A stretch of DNA of 64,000 nt from Rhodocyclaceae bacterium (GTDB taxonomy: Bacteria > Pseudomonadota > Gammaproteobacteria > Burkholderiales > Rhodocyclaceae), in the NCBI GenBank assembly GCA_028869135.1, contig JAGWTC010000002.1:124001-188000 (forward strand), given 5' to 3'. Under the pieces are notes generated by a model. It was not told where the DNA came from. It saw only the letters and a list, made by a program, of their open reading frames with translations, and searched no databases. Below, piece by piece: positions 1 through 8,895 of the stretch; position 1 is the stretch's first letter, and every line of letters starts with the position of its first letter. The position numbers were made by a program, and so were the translations under genes.

Positions 1-23
1 GGGAATGCGGGACGCATGCGCAT
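1..23 (-). CDS. Possible 5' end of a leftward gene (partial)
   Basis: A minus-strand ATG at 23-21 is preceded by TGGAGG at 7 nt spacing and opens a frame (MRMRPAF) that leaves the window. Only seven codons are visible, so no function can be given. The good ribosome-binding site and the promoter-like hexamer just upstream are the only support. Confidence 0.3.
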
Positions 24-51
24 GACGAGCCTCCAGTGATGTGGAGTCTGC

Positions 52-80
52 ATCATAGCCGCTTTTTTCCGCCAATAAAA
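52..80 (-). promoter_or_regulatory. Weak promoter candidate for the leftward gene
   Basis: Read on the minus strand, TATGAT (57-52) matches the -10 consensus at 5 of 6 positions. A poor -35 (TTTATT) lies 17 nt upstream, inside the terminator T-run. Inference only. Confidence 0.25.
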
Positions 81-101
81 AGGGCAGCCCGCAGGCTGCC
101 C
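73..101 (-). terminator. Rho-independent terminator after pntB
   Basis: An 8-bp GC-rich stem (82-89 paired with 94-101, loop CGCA) is followed on the minus strand by TTTTTATT. It lies 25 nt past the pntB stop, so it should end the pntAB transcript. Confidence 0.8.
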
Positions 102-125
102 CTTTCGTGAAGCGGAGATTCAGGC

Positions 126-1538
126 TCAGGCGGCTTCGAGGCCCACCAGCACTTCGTCCAGCATCTTCTTGGCATCGCCGAACAGCATGCGATTGTTTTC
201 CTTGTAGAAGAGCGGATTGTCGACGCCGGCGTAGCCGGAAGCCATGGAGCGCTTCATGACGATCGAAGTCTGAGCCTTCCACACCTGCAGCACCGGCATG
301 CCGGCGATCGGGCTGTTGGGGTCGTCTTCCGCCGCCGGGTTCACGATGTCGTTGGCGCCGATCACCATGACCACGTCGGTATCCGGGAAGTCCTCGTTGA
401 TCTCGTCCATTTCCAGCACGATGTCGTACGGCACCTTGGCTTCGGCCAGCAGCACGTTCATGTGGCCGGGCATGCGGCCGGCCACCGGGTGGATGGCGAA
501 GCGCACATTGGTACCCTTGGCGCGCAGGCGCTGGACGATGTCGTTCACGGTGTGCTGGGCCTGGGCCACGGCCATGCCGTAACCCGGGACGATCACGACG
601 CTCTTGGCTTCGCGCAGCAGCTCGGCGGTTTCGGCCGCGCTGACCGGGGTCACTTCGCCTTCCGGCTGGGCAGCATCGCCCGCTGCCGGCTTGGCGGCGG
701 TGGTGCCGAAGCCGCCGGCGATCACCGAGATGAACTGACGGTTCATGGCCTTGCACATGATGTAGGAAAGGATCGCGCCGGAGGAACCGACCAGGGCTCC
801 GGTCACGATCAGCAGGTCGTTGCTGAGCATGAAGCCGGTGGCCGAAGCGGCCCAGCCGGAGTAGCTGTTCAGCATCGAGACCACGACCGGCATGTCGGCG
901 CCGCCGATGGCCATCACCATGTGGATGCCGAACAGCAGCGCGATCACGGTCATGACGATCAACGGGCGCATGCCTGCTTCAACGCTGGGTGCGTTGATGA
1001 ACTCGCGACCAAAGTAGATCACGATGATCAGCAAGGCCAGATTCAGCCAGTGGCGTGCCGGCAGCAGCAGCGGCTTGCCGCCGATCTTGCCGTTCAGCTT
1101 GCCGAAGGCGATCAGCGAGCCCGAGAAGGTCACCGCGCCGATCAGGATGCCGACGTAGATTTCGACTTCGTGGATGACCTTTTCAGCGCCTTCGAAGTGC
1201 ATCGACGGATCGATGTAGCTGGCGTAGCCGACGAGGGCGGCAGCGAGGCCGACGAAGCTGTGCATCATCGCGACCAGCTCCGGCATTTCGGTCATCTTGA
1301 CGACCTTGGCGGCGTAGAGGCCGACGGCGCCGCCGACCACGAGGGCGAGGACGATCCAGGCATAGCCTTCGGCGCCGACGCGCGGGCCGAACACGGTGGC
1401 GATCACGGCCACGGCCATGCCCACCATGCCGTAGAAGTTACCGCGGCGGGAAGTCTCAGGGTGGGACAGACCGCCCAGGCTGAGGATGAAGAGGATGGTT
1501 GCTCCGATGTAGGAGACAGTAGCCAGATTTGCAGACAC
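126..1538 (-). CDS. pntB: NAD(P) transhydrogenase subunit beta
   Basis: Inner-membrane beta subunit of the proton-translocating transhydrogenase, which uses the proton gradient to drive hydride transfer from NADH to NADP+. The 470-residue product (family about 460-480) has multiple hydrophobic helices over roughly residues 1-270 and a soluble NADP(H)-binding dIII domain at the C-terminus, with the stretches [12 protein letters not shown] and [14 protein letters not shown] chose GTG at 1538 because AAGGAG sits 6 nt upstream, across the pntA stop, and because family members begin close to [12 protein letters not shown]; an in-frame start at 1571 would lie inside pntA. It is the second gene of the pntA-pntB operon. 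Confidence 0.95.
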   Translation of the reverse strand: MSANLATVSYIGATILFILSLGGLSHPETSRRGNFYGMVGMAVAVIATVFGPRVGAEGYAWIVLALVVGGAVGLYAAKVVKMTEMPELVAMMHSFVGLAAALVGYASYIDPSMHFEGAEKVIHEVEIYVGILIGAVTFSGSLIAFGKLNGKIGGKPLLLPARHWLNLALLIIVIYFGREFINAPSVEAGMRPLIVMTVIALLFGIHMVMAIGGADMPVVVSMLNSYSGWAASATGFMLSNDLLIVTGALVGSSGAILSYIMCKAMNRQFISVIAGGFGTTAAKPAAGDAAQPEGEVTPVSAAETAELLREAKSVVIVPGYGMAVAQAQHTVNDIVQRLRAKGTNVRFAIHPVAGRMPGHMNVLLAEAKVPYDIVLEMDEINEDFPDTDVVMVIGANDIVNPAAEDDPNSPIAGMPVLQVWKAQTSIVMKRSMASGYAGVDNPLFYKENNRMLFGDAKKMLDEVLVGLEAA

Positions 1539-1548
1539 TAGTATCTCC

Positions 1549-3156
1549 TTAGTTCTTGCGGAACATCTCAAGCATGCGACGCGTCACCGCGAAGCCGCCG
1601 AACATATTGATCGCAGTCAGGGCGATGGCAACGGCAGCCAGCACCTTGATCAGCATTTCGGGACGGGTGATGCCGTCGGCCAGGGGCGGGGCCACCTGCA
1701 CGAGGGCGCCGATCACGATGATCGAGGAGATTGCATTGGTCACGCTCATCAGCGGCGTGTGCAGCGCGGGGGTCACGTTCCAGACCACCATGTAGCCGAT
1801 GAAGCAGCCGAGCACGAACACGGTCAGGTGGCCGAGGAAGGCGGTCGGGGCACCGTAGCCGATCAGGCCGAACAGAATGGCGGCGATGATGAACATGGTG
1901 GCGACGCGGGCCGGCGAGGACACCGTGGTGCTCGGGCCGTGGCCGTGTGCCGCCGGTGCCGGGGCTGCCTTGGGCGCAGCCGCCGGTGCGGCCGAAAGCT
2001 TGGGCGCCGGGGGCGGCCAGGTGACGTTGCCCTGGTCGATGACGACGGTGCCGCGAACGACTTCGTCTTCCATGTTCATGTGGATGGCGGCAGCGCCGGT
2101 GTCGGCGGCCGGTTCCACGCTGTTCGTCTTGATCAGGTCTTCCGACAGACGGAACAGATTGGTCGAATACAGCGTCGATGCGGTCTTGGCCAGACGCGTC
2201 GGCAGATCCTTGTAGCCGATGATGGTCACGCCGTGCTGCACGGTGACTTCGCCCGGAACGGTCAGCTCGCAGTTGCCGCCTTGCTCTGCAGCCAGGTCGA
2301 CGATGACGCTGCCCGGCTTCATGGACTTGACCATGTCGGCGGTGATCAGCTTCGGAGCGGGCTTGCCCGGGATCAGGGCGGTGGTGATGATGATGTCCAC
2401 TTCCTTGGCCTGTTGCGCGTAGGTATCGCGCTGAGCCTTCTGGAAGCCTTCCGACATGACCTTGGCGTAGCCGCCGGTACCGGCACCGTCTTCTTCATAG
2501 TCGACGGTGACGAATTCGCCGCCCATCGAGATGATCTGGTCGGCGACTTCCTTGCGGGTGTCGTTGGCGCGAACGACTGCGCCCAGATTGGCGGCGGTGC
2601 CGATGGCGGCCAGACCGGCCACGCCGGCGCCGACCACGAAGACCTTGGCGGGCGGAACCTTGCCGGCGGCGGTGATCTGGCCGGTGAAGAAGCGGCCGAA
2701 GGCGTTGGCGGCTTCGATCACGGCGCGATAGCCGGCGATATTGGCTTGCGAGGACAGCGCGTCCATTTTCTGGGCGCGCGAGATGCGTGGCACCGAGTCC
2801 ATGGCCAGCACGGTCGCCTTCTTGGCGGCCAGTTGCTGCATGAGTTCGGGGTTCTGCGCCGGCCAGATGTAGCTGACCAGCGTGCCGCCGGTCTTCAGCA
2901 GGCCGACTTCGGTGGCGTCAGGGCCGCGCAGCTTGAAGACGATGTCGGCCTTGGACCAGACTTCTGCGGCCGAGCCGAGAACTTCTGCGCCAGCAGCACG
3001 GTATTCGTCATCGCTGATATTTGAAAGATTGCCGGCGCCGGATTCGACGACGATCTGGTAGCCCTGCTTGATGAGCTTCTGTACAACCTCGGGAACTGTC
3101 GCGACGCGGGTTTCGCCGGCGAAAGTCTCCCTTGGCACTCCGATGATCAGAGGCAT
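1549..3156 (-). CDS. pntA: NAD(P) transhydrogenase subunit alpha
   Basis: Alpha subunit of PntAB. The first ~380 of 535 residues form the NAD(H)-binding dI domain, related to alanine dehydrogenase ([17 protein letters not shown] start, [17 protein letters not shown] nucleotide-binding loop). An Ala/Pro-rich linker of ~40 residues follows, then about four membrane helices from ~residue 415. This is the undivided E. coli-type alpha chain, not the split PntAA/PntAB form. The ATG is preceded by GGAGG at 5 nt. It is first in the operon, with the pntB start 10 nt past its stop. The enzyme would supply NADPH for biosynthesis or redox balance. Confidence 0.95.
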   Translation of the reverse strand: MPLIIGVPRETFAGETRVATVPEVVQKLIKQGYQIVVESGAGNLSNISDDEYRAAGAEVLGSAAEVWSKADIVFKLRGPDATEVGLLKTGGTLVSYIWPAQNPELMQQLAAKKATVLAMDSVPRISRAQKMDALSSQANIAGYRAVIEAANAFGRFFTGQITAAGKVPPAKVFVVGAGVAGLAAIGTAANLGAVVRANDTRKEVADQIISMGGEFVTVDYEEDGAGTGGYAKVMSEGFQKAQRDTYAQQAKEVDIIITTALIPGKPAPKLITADMVKSMKPGSVIVDLAAEQGGNCELTVPGEVTVQHGVTIIGYKDLPTRLAKTASTLYSTNLFRLSEDLIKTNSVEPAADTGAAAIHMNMEDEVVRGTVVIDQGNVTWPPPAPKLSAAPAAAPKAAPAPAAHGHGPSTTVSSPARVATMFIIAAILFGLIGYGAPTAFLGHLTVFVLGCFIGYMVVWNVTPALHTPLMSVTNAISSIIVIGALVQVAPPLADGITRPEMLIKVLAAVAIALTAINMFGGFAVTRRMLEMFRKN

Positions 3157-3261
3157 GTTTCCTCCATGGGATGGTGGTTATTTTGAAAGCGTTGGAATTC
3201 GGGGCCAGGGCGCGCTCATGTCTCGCAAAGGAGCGGCAGCGTCTCTCGGGCCAAGCGCGCA

Positions 3262-3267
3262 ATTATA
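3262..3267 (-). promoter_or_regulatory. Candidate -10 box for pntAB
   Basis: On the minus strand this hexamer is TATAAT, a perfect -10, about 105 nt upstream of the pntA start. No good -35 is present at 16-18 nt, so it would be a weak or activator-dependent promoter. Nothing else stands out in the 253-bp gap 3157-3409. Confidence 0.4.
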
Positions 3268-3409
3268 ACTCAAAGGCCGGATCCGCTTCCAGCACGCCAA
3301 GGCCCGTTAACCCAATGGTTTAGCGATGAATTCCTGGATCAGCGCCGGCTTGGGGGCCGATACTTGCTGTGAATTGAATAATCCGATTGTCTTATGAGGA
3401 CTATCGGCC

Positions 3410-3826
3410 TTATCGATCAAGACGCCAGAGTCCTATGCTGCGCAGCAGCGGCTCCCAGGCGATGTCTTGAAGCCCCCCTGCCCGGAGGCGTTCCAGCAGA
3501 CGTTGCACATCGACCGACAGCGCTTCGGAATCGAGCTGCGCGCGCAGCCCGCCGAGCCCGCCGCATTGCAGCTTCAGCTCGTCGCTGTTGCTGGTCCGGC
3601 CGCTGAGGGGGTCGTTGCGCAGGCCGAGCGCAAAGCGCGCCTTGTCGCGCAGGGTGCCGTGCAGGCTGGCGCAGGCGGCGCGCGCCAGTGGTTGGGTGCA
3701 TAACAGCGCGCCGCTATCGCTGCGCGCCAGGGCGCAGACGGCGCAACGCTGCCTGAGCGCCGCCGCGAAAACGCAGGGCAACTGGTTGATCTCGCCACGG
3801 GCGTTGTGCGTGAATCTGGACTGCAT
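3410..3826 (-). CDS. Small cysteine-rich protein of unknown function
   Basis: A 138-residue protein that I do not recognise with confidence. It has cysteines at about 18, 28, 31, 43 and 52 (including a CxxC at 28-31) and another near 87 in an LQCGGLGGL stretch, which could bind iron-sulfur or zinc. There is no signal peptide or membrane segment. Its ATG lies 2 nt past the stop of the UbiA-family gene, so translation is probably coupled; a longer in-frame start would sit inside that gene and gives an implausible Arg-rich extension. Being last in the aroG-led group suggests co-expression, not a function. Confidence 0.7.
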   Translation of the reverse strand: MQSRFTHNARGEINQLPCVFAAALRQRCAVCALARSDSGALLCTQPLARAACASLHGTLRDKARFALGLRNDPLSGRTSNSDELKLQCGGLGGLRAQLDSEALSVDVQRLLERLRAGGLQDIAWEPLLRSIGLWRLDR

Positions 3827-3828
3827 GC

Positions 3829-4725
3829 CTAGAACCAGTGCGCGAGCAATCCCAGTGTGAGCAGCAACCAGCCTGTGACCGCGGCAAGCATGTGCGGATC
3901 GGTCAGCAGGGCTTCTGCGGCGTCGCCGCCGTTGCCACGCCGGTGCAGCAGATACAGGTGGCGGAACATGCCGTAGAGAACGAAGGGTATGGTCACCCAC
4001 AGGTGGTTGCCGTGCAGTGCGACGGTTTCGGGGCTGACTGTATACAGGCTGTAGGAAAGCACGGTGCAGGCAACGGCAACGGTGATCAACTGGTCAAGCA
4101 GAGGCGGCGAGTACTGTTCCAGCACGCGCCGATGAGCTCTGGCTGCGCCTGCATCGGTACGCATTGCGTTGAGCTCGGCGCGACGCTTGGCAAAGCCGAG
4201 AAACAACGTCAGCATCAGGCCGCACAGCAGCAGCCATCGCGAAGGCGGAATGCCGAGCGCCAGCGTGCCGGCCAGCAGGCGCAGCATGAAGCCGGCCGAG
4301 ATCATGAATACGTCGAGAATGACGATGTGTTTCAGGCGCAGGGTATAGGCGACATTCACGCAGAGGTAGGCGAGGAACACCCACTGCGCCCGGCCGATGA
4401 TGCCGAACACGATGTAGAGCGAAATTGCCAGACAGGCCGCGAGAAGAAGCAGCGCAAAAGGCAGGCCGATGACGCCGCTGGCCAGCGGACGGTGGCGTTT
4501 CTGTGGATGCAGGCGATCCTGTTCGCGGTCGATGATGTCGTTGAACACATATACCGAGGATGACAGAAGGCAGAAGGCGAGTGTTGCGGCGAGCGCCTTG
4601 GCGATCAGGGCGGGGTCGCCCCATGCGTGGGCAAAGAGCGGGCCGACGAGGACGAAGCCGTTCTTCAGCCATTGATGCGGCCGCAGCAGTCTCAGCCAGG
4701 GGGGGAATCGGTTTTTCAGCGACAT
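3829..4725 (-). CDS. UbiA-family prenyltransferase (decaprenyl-phosphate phosphoribosyltransferase-like)
   Basis: Integral membrane enzyme of the UbiA superfamily, about 298 residues with roughly eight hydrophobic helices. The first Asp-rich motif reads NDIIDREQDRLHPQ followed by RPLASG; the second conserved region reads DVFMISAGFMLRLLAG; LGFAKRRAEL follows. This pattern is typical of the subgroup that moves phosphoribose to polyprenyl phosphate, rather than UbiA or COX10 proper. The start at 4725 (MSLKNRFPPWLRLLRPHQW) places the ATG 4 nt after the stop of the broken upstream gene. An in-frame start at 4809 would add an Arg-rich tail with no family support. The exact acceptor is inferred from family resemblance. 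Confidence 0.85.
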   Translation of the reverse strand: MSLKNRFPPWLRLLRPHQWLKNGFVLVGPLFAHAWGDPALIAKALAATLAFCLLSSSVYVFNDIIDREQDRLHPQKRHRPLASGVIGLPFALLLLAACLAISLYIVFGIIGRAQWVFLAYLCVNVAYTLRLKHIVILDVFMISAGFMLRLLAGTLALGIPPSRWLLLCGLMLTLFLGFAKRRAELNAMRTDAGAARAHRRVLEQYSPPLLDQLITVAVACTVLSYSLYTVSPETVALHGNHLWVTIPFVLYGMFRHLYLLHRRGNGGDAAEALLTDPHMLAAVTGWLLLTLGLLAHWF

Positions 4726-4729
4726 GGTG

Positions 4730-5243
4730 TCAGCGTAGGCAAGGCTGTCCGGGGAAATAGCGGCCGCAGAAGTCGCACGCCGTCTGCGGCAGGGGCGGCG
4801 GTATTGCATAGTACAGGTGCTTGTTGTCGGCGAGTACGCCGTCGCGATGTTGCGCGCAGTTGAAGTCCCGGCCCCGGATCAGGTAGAAGGTGGCGCCGCT
4901 GCTCGCAAAGGTCTTCTGTCCGGCCTGTCCGAAGTCGGGGCGGCATTCGGCGTCGAGTGCGCGCAGATCGGTGAGGATGCCGTCCTGGCGTGTGTGGCCG
5001 GAGCTGCGCCGCCGTCACTCCGGCGAGGATCGCAGCTTGCAGAGTCGCAGGCAGGCTCAGCCGCCATTCGCTGCAGCCGAACTTGAGCGGCAGCGTCAGT
5101 CACCAGCCGATCATGGGCGCGTGATCGTAGATGCCCCAGTCGGGCCATTGGCCTCACCGGATGAAACAGGCTTCGTCGCCGGTGACGGGCAGAGCGACCG
5201 GAAATCTGCGGCGGAGACTCCAGTCGCTGCCGGCGAACGACAT
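4730..5243 (-). pseudogene. Decayed gene between aroG and the UbiA-family gene
   Basis: Reading from an ATG at 5243, 7 nt past the aroG stop, the minus strand looks coding, but the frame is interrupted by TGA at 5154-5156 and again, in the same frame, at 5100-5102. Near 5005 coding character moves to another frame, which then stays open to a stop at 4730-4732, four nt before the UbiA-family ATG. The spacing at both ends is operon-like. Readable pieces include GQWPDWGIYDHAPMIGW, LTLPLKFGCSEWRL, GATFYLIRGRDFNCA and CDFCGRYFPGQPC. Both TGA codons fit mutated TGG (Trp). The total span is 514 nt, one more than a multiple of three, as expected for a single-base insertion. I do not recognise the family. 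Confidence 0.6.
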
Positions 5244-5250
5244 GTGCAGA

Positions 5251-6321
5251 TCAGTTTTCGGCGGCGACCAGGCGACGTTTGCGTACGCTCTCGGCCAGCA
5301 GGTCGAGCACGGTGAGGCTGTCCTCCCAGCCGATGCAGGCATCGGTGATGCTCTGGCCGTATTCCAGTGCCACGCCGGGCTTGAGATCCTGACGGCCTTC
5401 CTTGAGATTCGATTCGACCATGACGCCCATGATGCGCCCGTCACCGCCGGCGATCTGCGTGCCGATGTCCCCGGCGACATCGACCTGGCGCTTGAACTGC
5501 TTGCTGCTGTTGGCGTGCGAGAAGTCCACCATCAGGCGTGCCGCCAGGCCGGCCTTGCCGAGATCGGTGCAGGCCGCTTCGATGCTGGCTGCATCGTAGT
5601 TGCTGCCGTGGTTGCCGCCGCGCAGGATGATGTGGCAATCCTCGTTGCCGGCCGTCGAGACGATGGCCGAACGGCCGGCCTTGGTGACCGACAGGAAATG
5701 ATGCGGGCTGGACGCCGAACGAATGGCGTCGATGGCGATCTTGACGTTGCCGTCGGTGCCGTTCTTGAATCCGATCGGGCAGGACAGGCCGGAGGCGAGC
5801 TCACGGTGCACCTGCGATTCCGTTGTTCTTGCCCCGATCGCGCCCCAGCTTACGAGGTCGGCGGTGTACTGCGGTGTGATCACGTCGAGGAACTCGGTGG
5901 CGCAGGGCATCTGCATTTCATTCAGGTCCCACAGCAGCTTGCGCGCGGTCTTCAGACCGGTGTTGATGTCGTAGCTGTCGTCGAGATGCGGATCGTTGAT
6001 CAGCCCCTTCCAGCCGACGGTGGTGCGCGGCTTTTCAAAATAGACACGCATGACGATGATGAGGTCTGCCTTCAGTCGCTCACGCTGCTCCTTGAGGCGC
6101 TCGGCATATTCGAGCGCGGCCTTGGGATCGTGTATCGAGCAGGGGCCGATGACTACCACTAGGCGGTCGTCGGCGCCGTGCAGCACGTGGTGGATATCCT
6201 GGCGCGCTGCGTAGGTGGTTTGCGCGGCGGTCTCGGTCGGCGGGTAGTCCCGCAGGATGGCCTCCGGCGTCAGCAGTTCCTTGATTTCCTTGATGCGTAC
6301 ATCATCGACAATGGGTTTCAT
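5251..6321 (-). CDS. aroG: 3-deoxy-7-phosphoheptulonate synthase (AroG type)
   Basis: First enzyme of the shikimate pathway: condenses phosphoenolpyruvate and erythrose 4-phosphate to DAHP in the cytoplasm. The 356-residue product matches class I-alpha enzymes over its whole length. The metal-binding Cys61 lies in VIGPCSIHDP, followed by RVYFEKPRTTVGWKGL, a GARTTESQ active-site stretch, DFSHANSSKQ and GVMVESNLKEG. The N-terminus (DDVRIKEIKELL) resembles the phenylalanine-sensitive isozyme, so Phe feedback is likely (inference). It heads a tightly packed minus-strand group with the decayed gene, the UbiA-family gene and the Cys-rich protein. Confidence 0.93.
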   Translation of the reverse strand: MKPIVDDVRIKEIKELLTPEAILRDYPPTETAAQTTYAARQDIHHVLHGADDRLVVVIGPCSIHDPKAALEYAERLKEQRERLKADLIIVMRVYFEKPRTTVGWKGLINDPHLDDSYDINTGLKTARKLLWDLNEMQMPCATEFLDVITPQYTADLVSWGAIGARTTESQVHRELASGLSCPIGFKNGTDGNVKIAIDAIRSASSPHHFLSVTKAGRSAIVSTAGNEDCHIILRGGNHGSNYDAASIEAACTDLGKAGLAARLMVDFSHANSSKQFKRQVDVAGDIGTQIAGGDGRIMGVMVESNLKEGRQDLKPGVALEYGQSITDACIGWEDSLTVLDLLAESVRKRRLVAAEN

Positions 6322-6409
6322 GTCCGGGTCCGGCGAATAGGCAGAAAGAGCCTTGCATTCTACAACGCCCCTTTGCCCCTACGCTGCCGCCTGGCCTTAT
6401 CATTCCCCC

Positions 6410-7213
6410 ATGACTGCCGCTCCCGCCCTGACTGCGCCCGATGCCGAATATGGACAGGGCCCTCGCCGCTTCCGGCTTGCCACCGGCAGCCCGGGCGAGC
6501 TGGGCCTGCTTGGTGCGCTGGGCGAGGTCTTCGCGTGCCGCGCCGACGCCACCCTGCTCTGGCACAAGCACGGCACCGGCGAGTCGCTGCAACTGCTCAA
6601 GGCCGGCCTGATCGACATGGCCATGGTGCATGCGCCGGCCGACGTCGATCGCGCCGTGGCCGCAGGCTGGGCCGCCGGCAAGCGCCTGATCGGCAGCAAC
6701 GAGTTCTACATTGTGGGACCGGCGCACGATCCGGCCGCCATTGCCGGCGCCGCGGGCGCCGTTGAAGCCTATCGCCGAATTGCGGACAGCGGATCATCTT
6801 TCATTTCGCGCGGCGACGGTTCAGGCACGCACCAGAAGGAGCTGCAGCTCTGGGCGGCGGCCGGTGTGAGCCCTTCGGGGCCCGGTTACATCGTCACGTG
6901 CGACTTCATGACGGCCAGCCTCCGGCGTGCGAATGCGGAGAGCGCCTATTTCATGACGGATTCGAGCACCTGGATCATGGAACAGGCTGTTGCGCCACAA
7001 CTGAAAGTGCTGTTTCGCGGCGACCGCCGCCTGGTGAATGTCTACCACGCCATCAGCGCGCTGCCTGGCGGGACTCCGGGCAGCGAAGTCGCGCAGGCAT
7101 TTGCGAGCTTCGTCGCCGGGCACGAAGGACAGAACATCATTCGCGAATACGGCGCCGGCCGATATGTGCAGGCGCTCTACAATGATGCCGAGTACGCCCG
7201 CCAATACGACTGA
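6410..7213 (+). CDS. Tungstate-binding-like (TupA/PBP-like) protein without signal peptide
   Basis: 267 residues aligning by eye with the mature part of TupA-type oxyanion-binding proteins: LATGSPGELGLLGALGEVF, the ligand-loop region GLIDMAMVHAPADVD, SNEFYIVGPAHDP and FISRGDGSGTHQKELQLW. Family members in ABC importers carry a secretion signal; here the N-terminus (MTAAPALTAPDAEYGQG) shows none, and the earlier in-frame start at 6353 does not supply one either. No permease or ATPase gene is adjacent. It may act as a cytoplasmic oxyanion sensor or store, or be an uptake relic; the role is inference. The truncated haemoglobin gene follows 17 nt downstream. Confidence 0.75.
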   Translation: MTAAPALTAPDAEYGQGPRRFRLATGSPGELGLLGALGEVFACRADATLLWHKHGTGESLQLLKAGLIDMAMVHAPADVDRAVAAGWAAGKRLIGSNEFYIVGPAHDPAAIAGAAGAVEAYRRIADSGSSFISRGDGSGTHQKELQLWAAAGVSPSGPGYIVTCDFMTASLRRANAESAYFMTDSSTWIMEQAVAPQLKVLFRGDRRLVNVYHAISALPGGTPGSEVAQAFASFVAGHEGQNIIREYGAGRYVQALYNDAEYARQYD

Positions 7214-7230
7214 AGCATTACAGAGCAATC

Positions 7231-7641
7231 ATGCAAGATATCTCCCATGAAATCGGCCGCGACAAGGTGGCCGAAGTCGTCACCGACTTCTACGCGCAGG
7301 TGCGCCGGCATCCCACGCTTTCCGTCCCGTTTGCCCGAGTGCACGACTGGCCGCACCACCTCGAAATCCTGACCCAGTTCTGGTGGGTGACGCTGGGCGG
7401 CGAACGCTATATCGACTACAGCTATCAGGTGCCTTCCAAGCACGCCGAAGCCGGCTTCACGCCCGAACTGCTGGTCGACTGGCTGGCCCTGTTCCGCAAG
7501 GCGCTCGATGCGCACCTGCCGGCGGCGCAAGCCGACGCGTGGTTTGCGCGTGCAGAGAAGATAGGTCGGTCGTTGAACCTTTTACATGAACTCGGCCATT
7601 TGCACGGTCCCGCCACGCCCAAGGCGCACCGCCTGCAATAG
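7231..7641 (+). CDS. Group III-like truncated haemoglobin
   Basis: A 136-residue globin of the 2/2 fold. It has the FY pair with the likely B10 tyrosine at Tyr21, an HDWPHHLEILTQFWWVTLGG segment, and a probable proximal haem ligand His71 in VPSKHAEAGF, followed by the WLALFRKAL helix. Members bind O2 or NO, or take part in redox chemistry; group III physiology is poorly known, so no precise job is assigned. Start is ATG at 7231. It lies between the tungstate-binding-like gene and a radical SAM gene, all on the plus strand, but the radical SAM gene begins 61 nt later and need not be co-transcribed. Confidence 0.8.
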   Translation: MQDISHEIGRDKVAEVVTDFYAQVRRHPTLSVPFARVHDWPHHLEILTQFWWVTLGGERYIDYSYQVPSKHAEAGFTPELLVDWLALFRKALDAHLPAAQADAWFARAEKIGRSLNLLHELGHLHGPATPKAHRLQ

Positions 7642-7702
7642 CGCGCTGCATGAATTTGTAAGCGGCTCACCCCATGAGCCGCGGCGGGTGTTTAATCGGG
7701 GC

Positions 7703-8818
7703 ATGGACGACGCGTTTGATGATCCTCCCCCGCCGCAAATCGTATTGCCGCCGCTGAGCCGCAAGGGGCGTGGCGCAACTCTCAATATGGTGGGTCGCTA
7801 CGATGCGCAGCAGCGCGAACGCATCGACGATGGCTGGTGGATGGAAGAGGAAACGCCGCCGCTCCGGACCGAACTGATCGTCGATACGAGCAGGAGTATC
7901 ATCGCCCGCAACGATTCGCCGGACCTGCCCTTCGACCGCAGCCTCAATCCCTATCGCGGCTGCGAGCATGGCTGCATCTATTGCTATGCGCGGCCTTCGC
8001 ACGCCTACCTGGGCTTTTCGCCCGGCCTCGATTTCGAAACGAAGATCGTCTACAAGCCCGATGCCGCCGCCCTGTTGAAGGCGGAGCTGGCCAAGCCTTC
8101 CTATGAATGCGCGCCGATCGCGCTGGGCATGAATACCGACGCCTGGCAGCCGGTGGAAAGAAAGCTCGGCATCACGCGCGGCATTCTCGAAGTGCTGGCC
8201 GAATGCCGCCATCCGGTCGGCACCGTCACCAAGTCGGCGCTGATTCTGCGCGATATCGAGCTGCTGGCCGACATGGCGCAGCAGCGGCTTTGCCATGTCG
8301 CCGTGACCATCACCACGCTGGATCCCGAACTCGCCCGCATGTCCGAGCCGCGTGCGGCGAGCCCGGCGCGGCGTCTGGAGATTGTGCGTGAGCTCAGTTC
8401 CGCAGGCATTCCCGTCGGTGTTTCAATCGCGCCGATGATTCCCGCGCTCAACGATCACGAGCTGGAAAGCATCATGGCCGCAGCGCTCGAGGCCGGTGCG
8501 AGCAATACCTGGTACACACTGCTGCGTTTGCCGCATGAGCTGAGCCCGCTGTTCCGCGACTGGCTGGAAACGCACGTTCCCGGCCGCGCCCGACATGTGA
8601 TGAGCGTGATTCAGCAGATGCGCGGCGGCAAGGACTACGACAGCGACTTCAGCACGCGCATGCGCGGTGAGGGCGAGTTCGCGAGGCTATTGCAGCAGCG
8701 TTTTCGCATCACCGCCAAGCGTCTGGGCTTGGAGCGCCATCGCACGGCGTGGCCGCAGCTCGATTGCTCGCGCTTCGTCAAGCCGCGCAAGCCGTCGCCG
8801 CAAGGCGAACTCTTTTAA
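7703..8818 (+). CDS. PA0069-family radical SAM protein
   Basis: 371 residues. The radical SAM CxxxCxxC motif is Cys87, Cys91 and Cys94 in GCEHGCIYCYARPSH, which should hold a 4Fe-4S cluster that cleaves S-adenosylmethionine. Other family marks are the N-terminal RYDAQQRERIDDGW, FETKIVYKPDAA, GMNTDAWQPVERKL and GVSIAPMIPALNDHE. This is the conserved PA0069/SPL-like group whose substrate is unknown. I start at ATG 7703; an in-frame start at 7586 would overlap the globin gene and give a low-quality extension. It ends 77 nt before lutC, which points toward it from the other strand. Confidence 0.88.
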   Translation: MDDAFDDPPPPQIVLPPLSRKGRGATLNMVGRYDAQQRERIDDGWWMEEETPPLRTELIVDTSRSIIARNDSPDLPFDRSLNPYRGCEHGCIYCYARPSHAYLGFSPGLDFETKIVYKPDAAALLKAELAKPSYECAPIALGMNTDAWQPVERKLGITRGILEVLAECRHPVGTVTKSALILRDIELLADMAQQRLCHVAVTITTLDPELARMSEPRAASPARRLEIVRELSSAGIPVGVSIAPMIPALNDHELESIMAAALEAGASNTWYTLLRLPHELSPLFRDWLETHVPGRARHVMSVIQQMRGGKDYDSDFSTRMRGEGEFARLLQQRFRITAKRLGLERHRTAWPQLDCSRFVKPRKPSPQGELF

Positions 8819-8895
8819 GCAGCATTCCTCCCATCCTCCCTGTCGGGCAGGGAGCGATGGCAGTTCGCCTTGTCTGCAACAAGGCTTCCCCTGCC

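Noticed and set aside
5100..5156. In-frame TGA codons read as selenocysteine
   Set aside because: No SECIS-like hairpin was evident just after either TGA, contexts suit Trp, and a separate frame change occurs further on, so decay is the simpler explanation.
8838..8860. Hairpin CTCCCTG...CAGGGAG between the radical SAM gene and lutC, as a terminator
   Set aside because: No T-run follows on either strand, so there is little support for termination.
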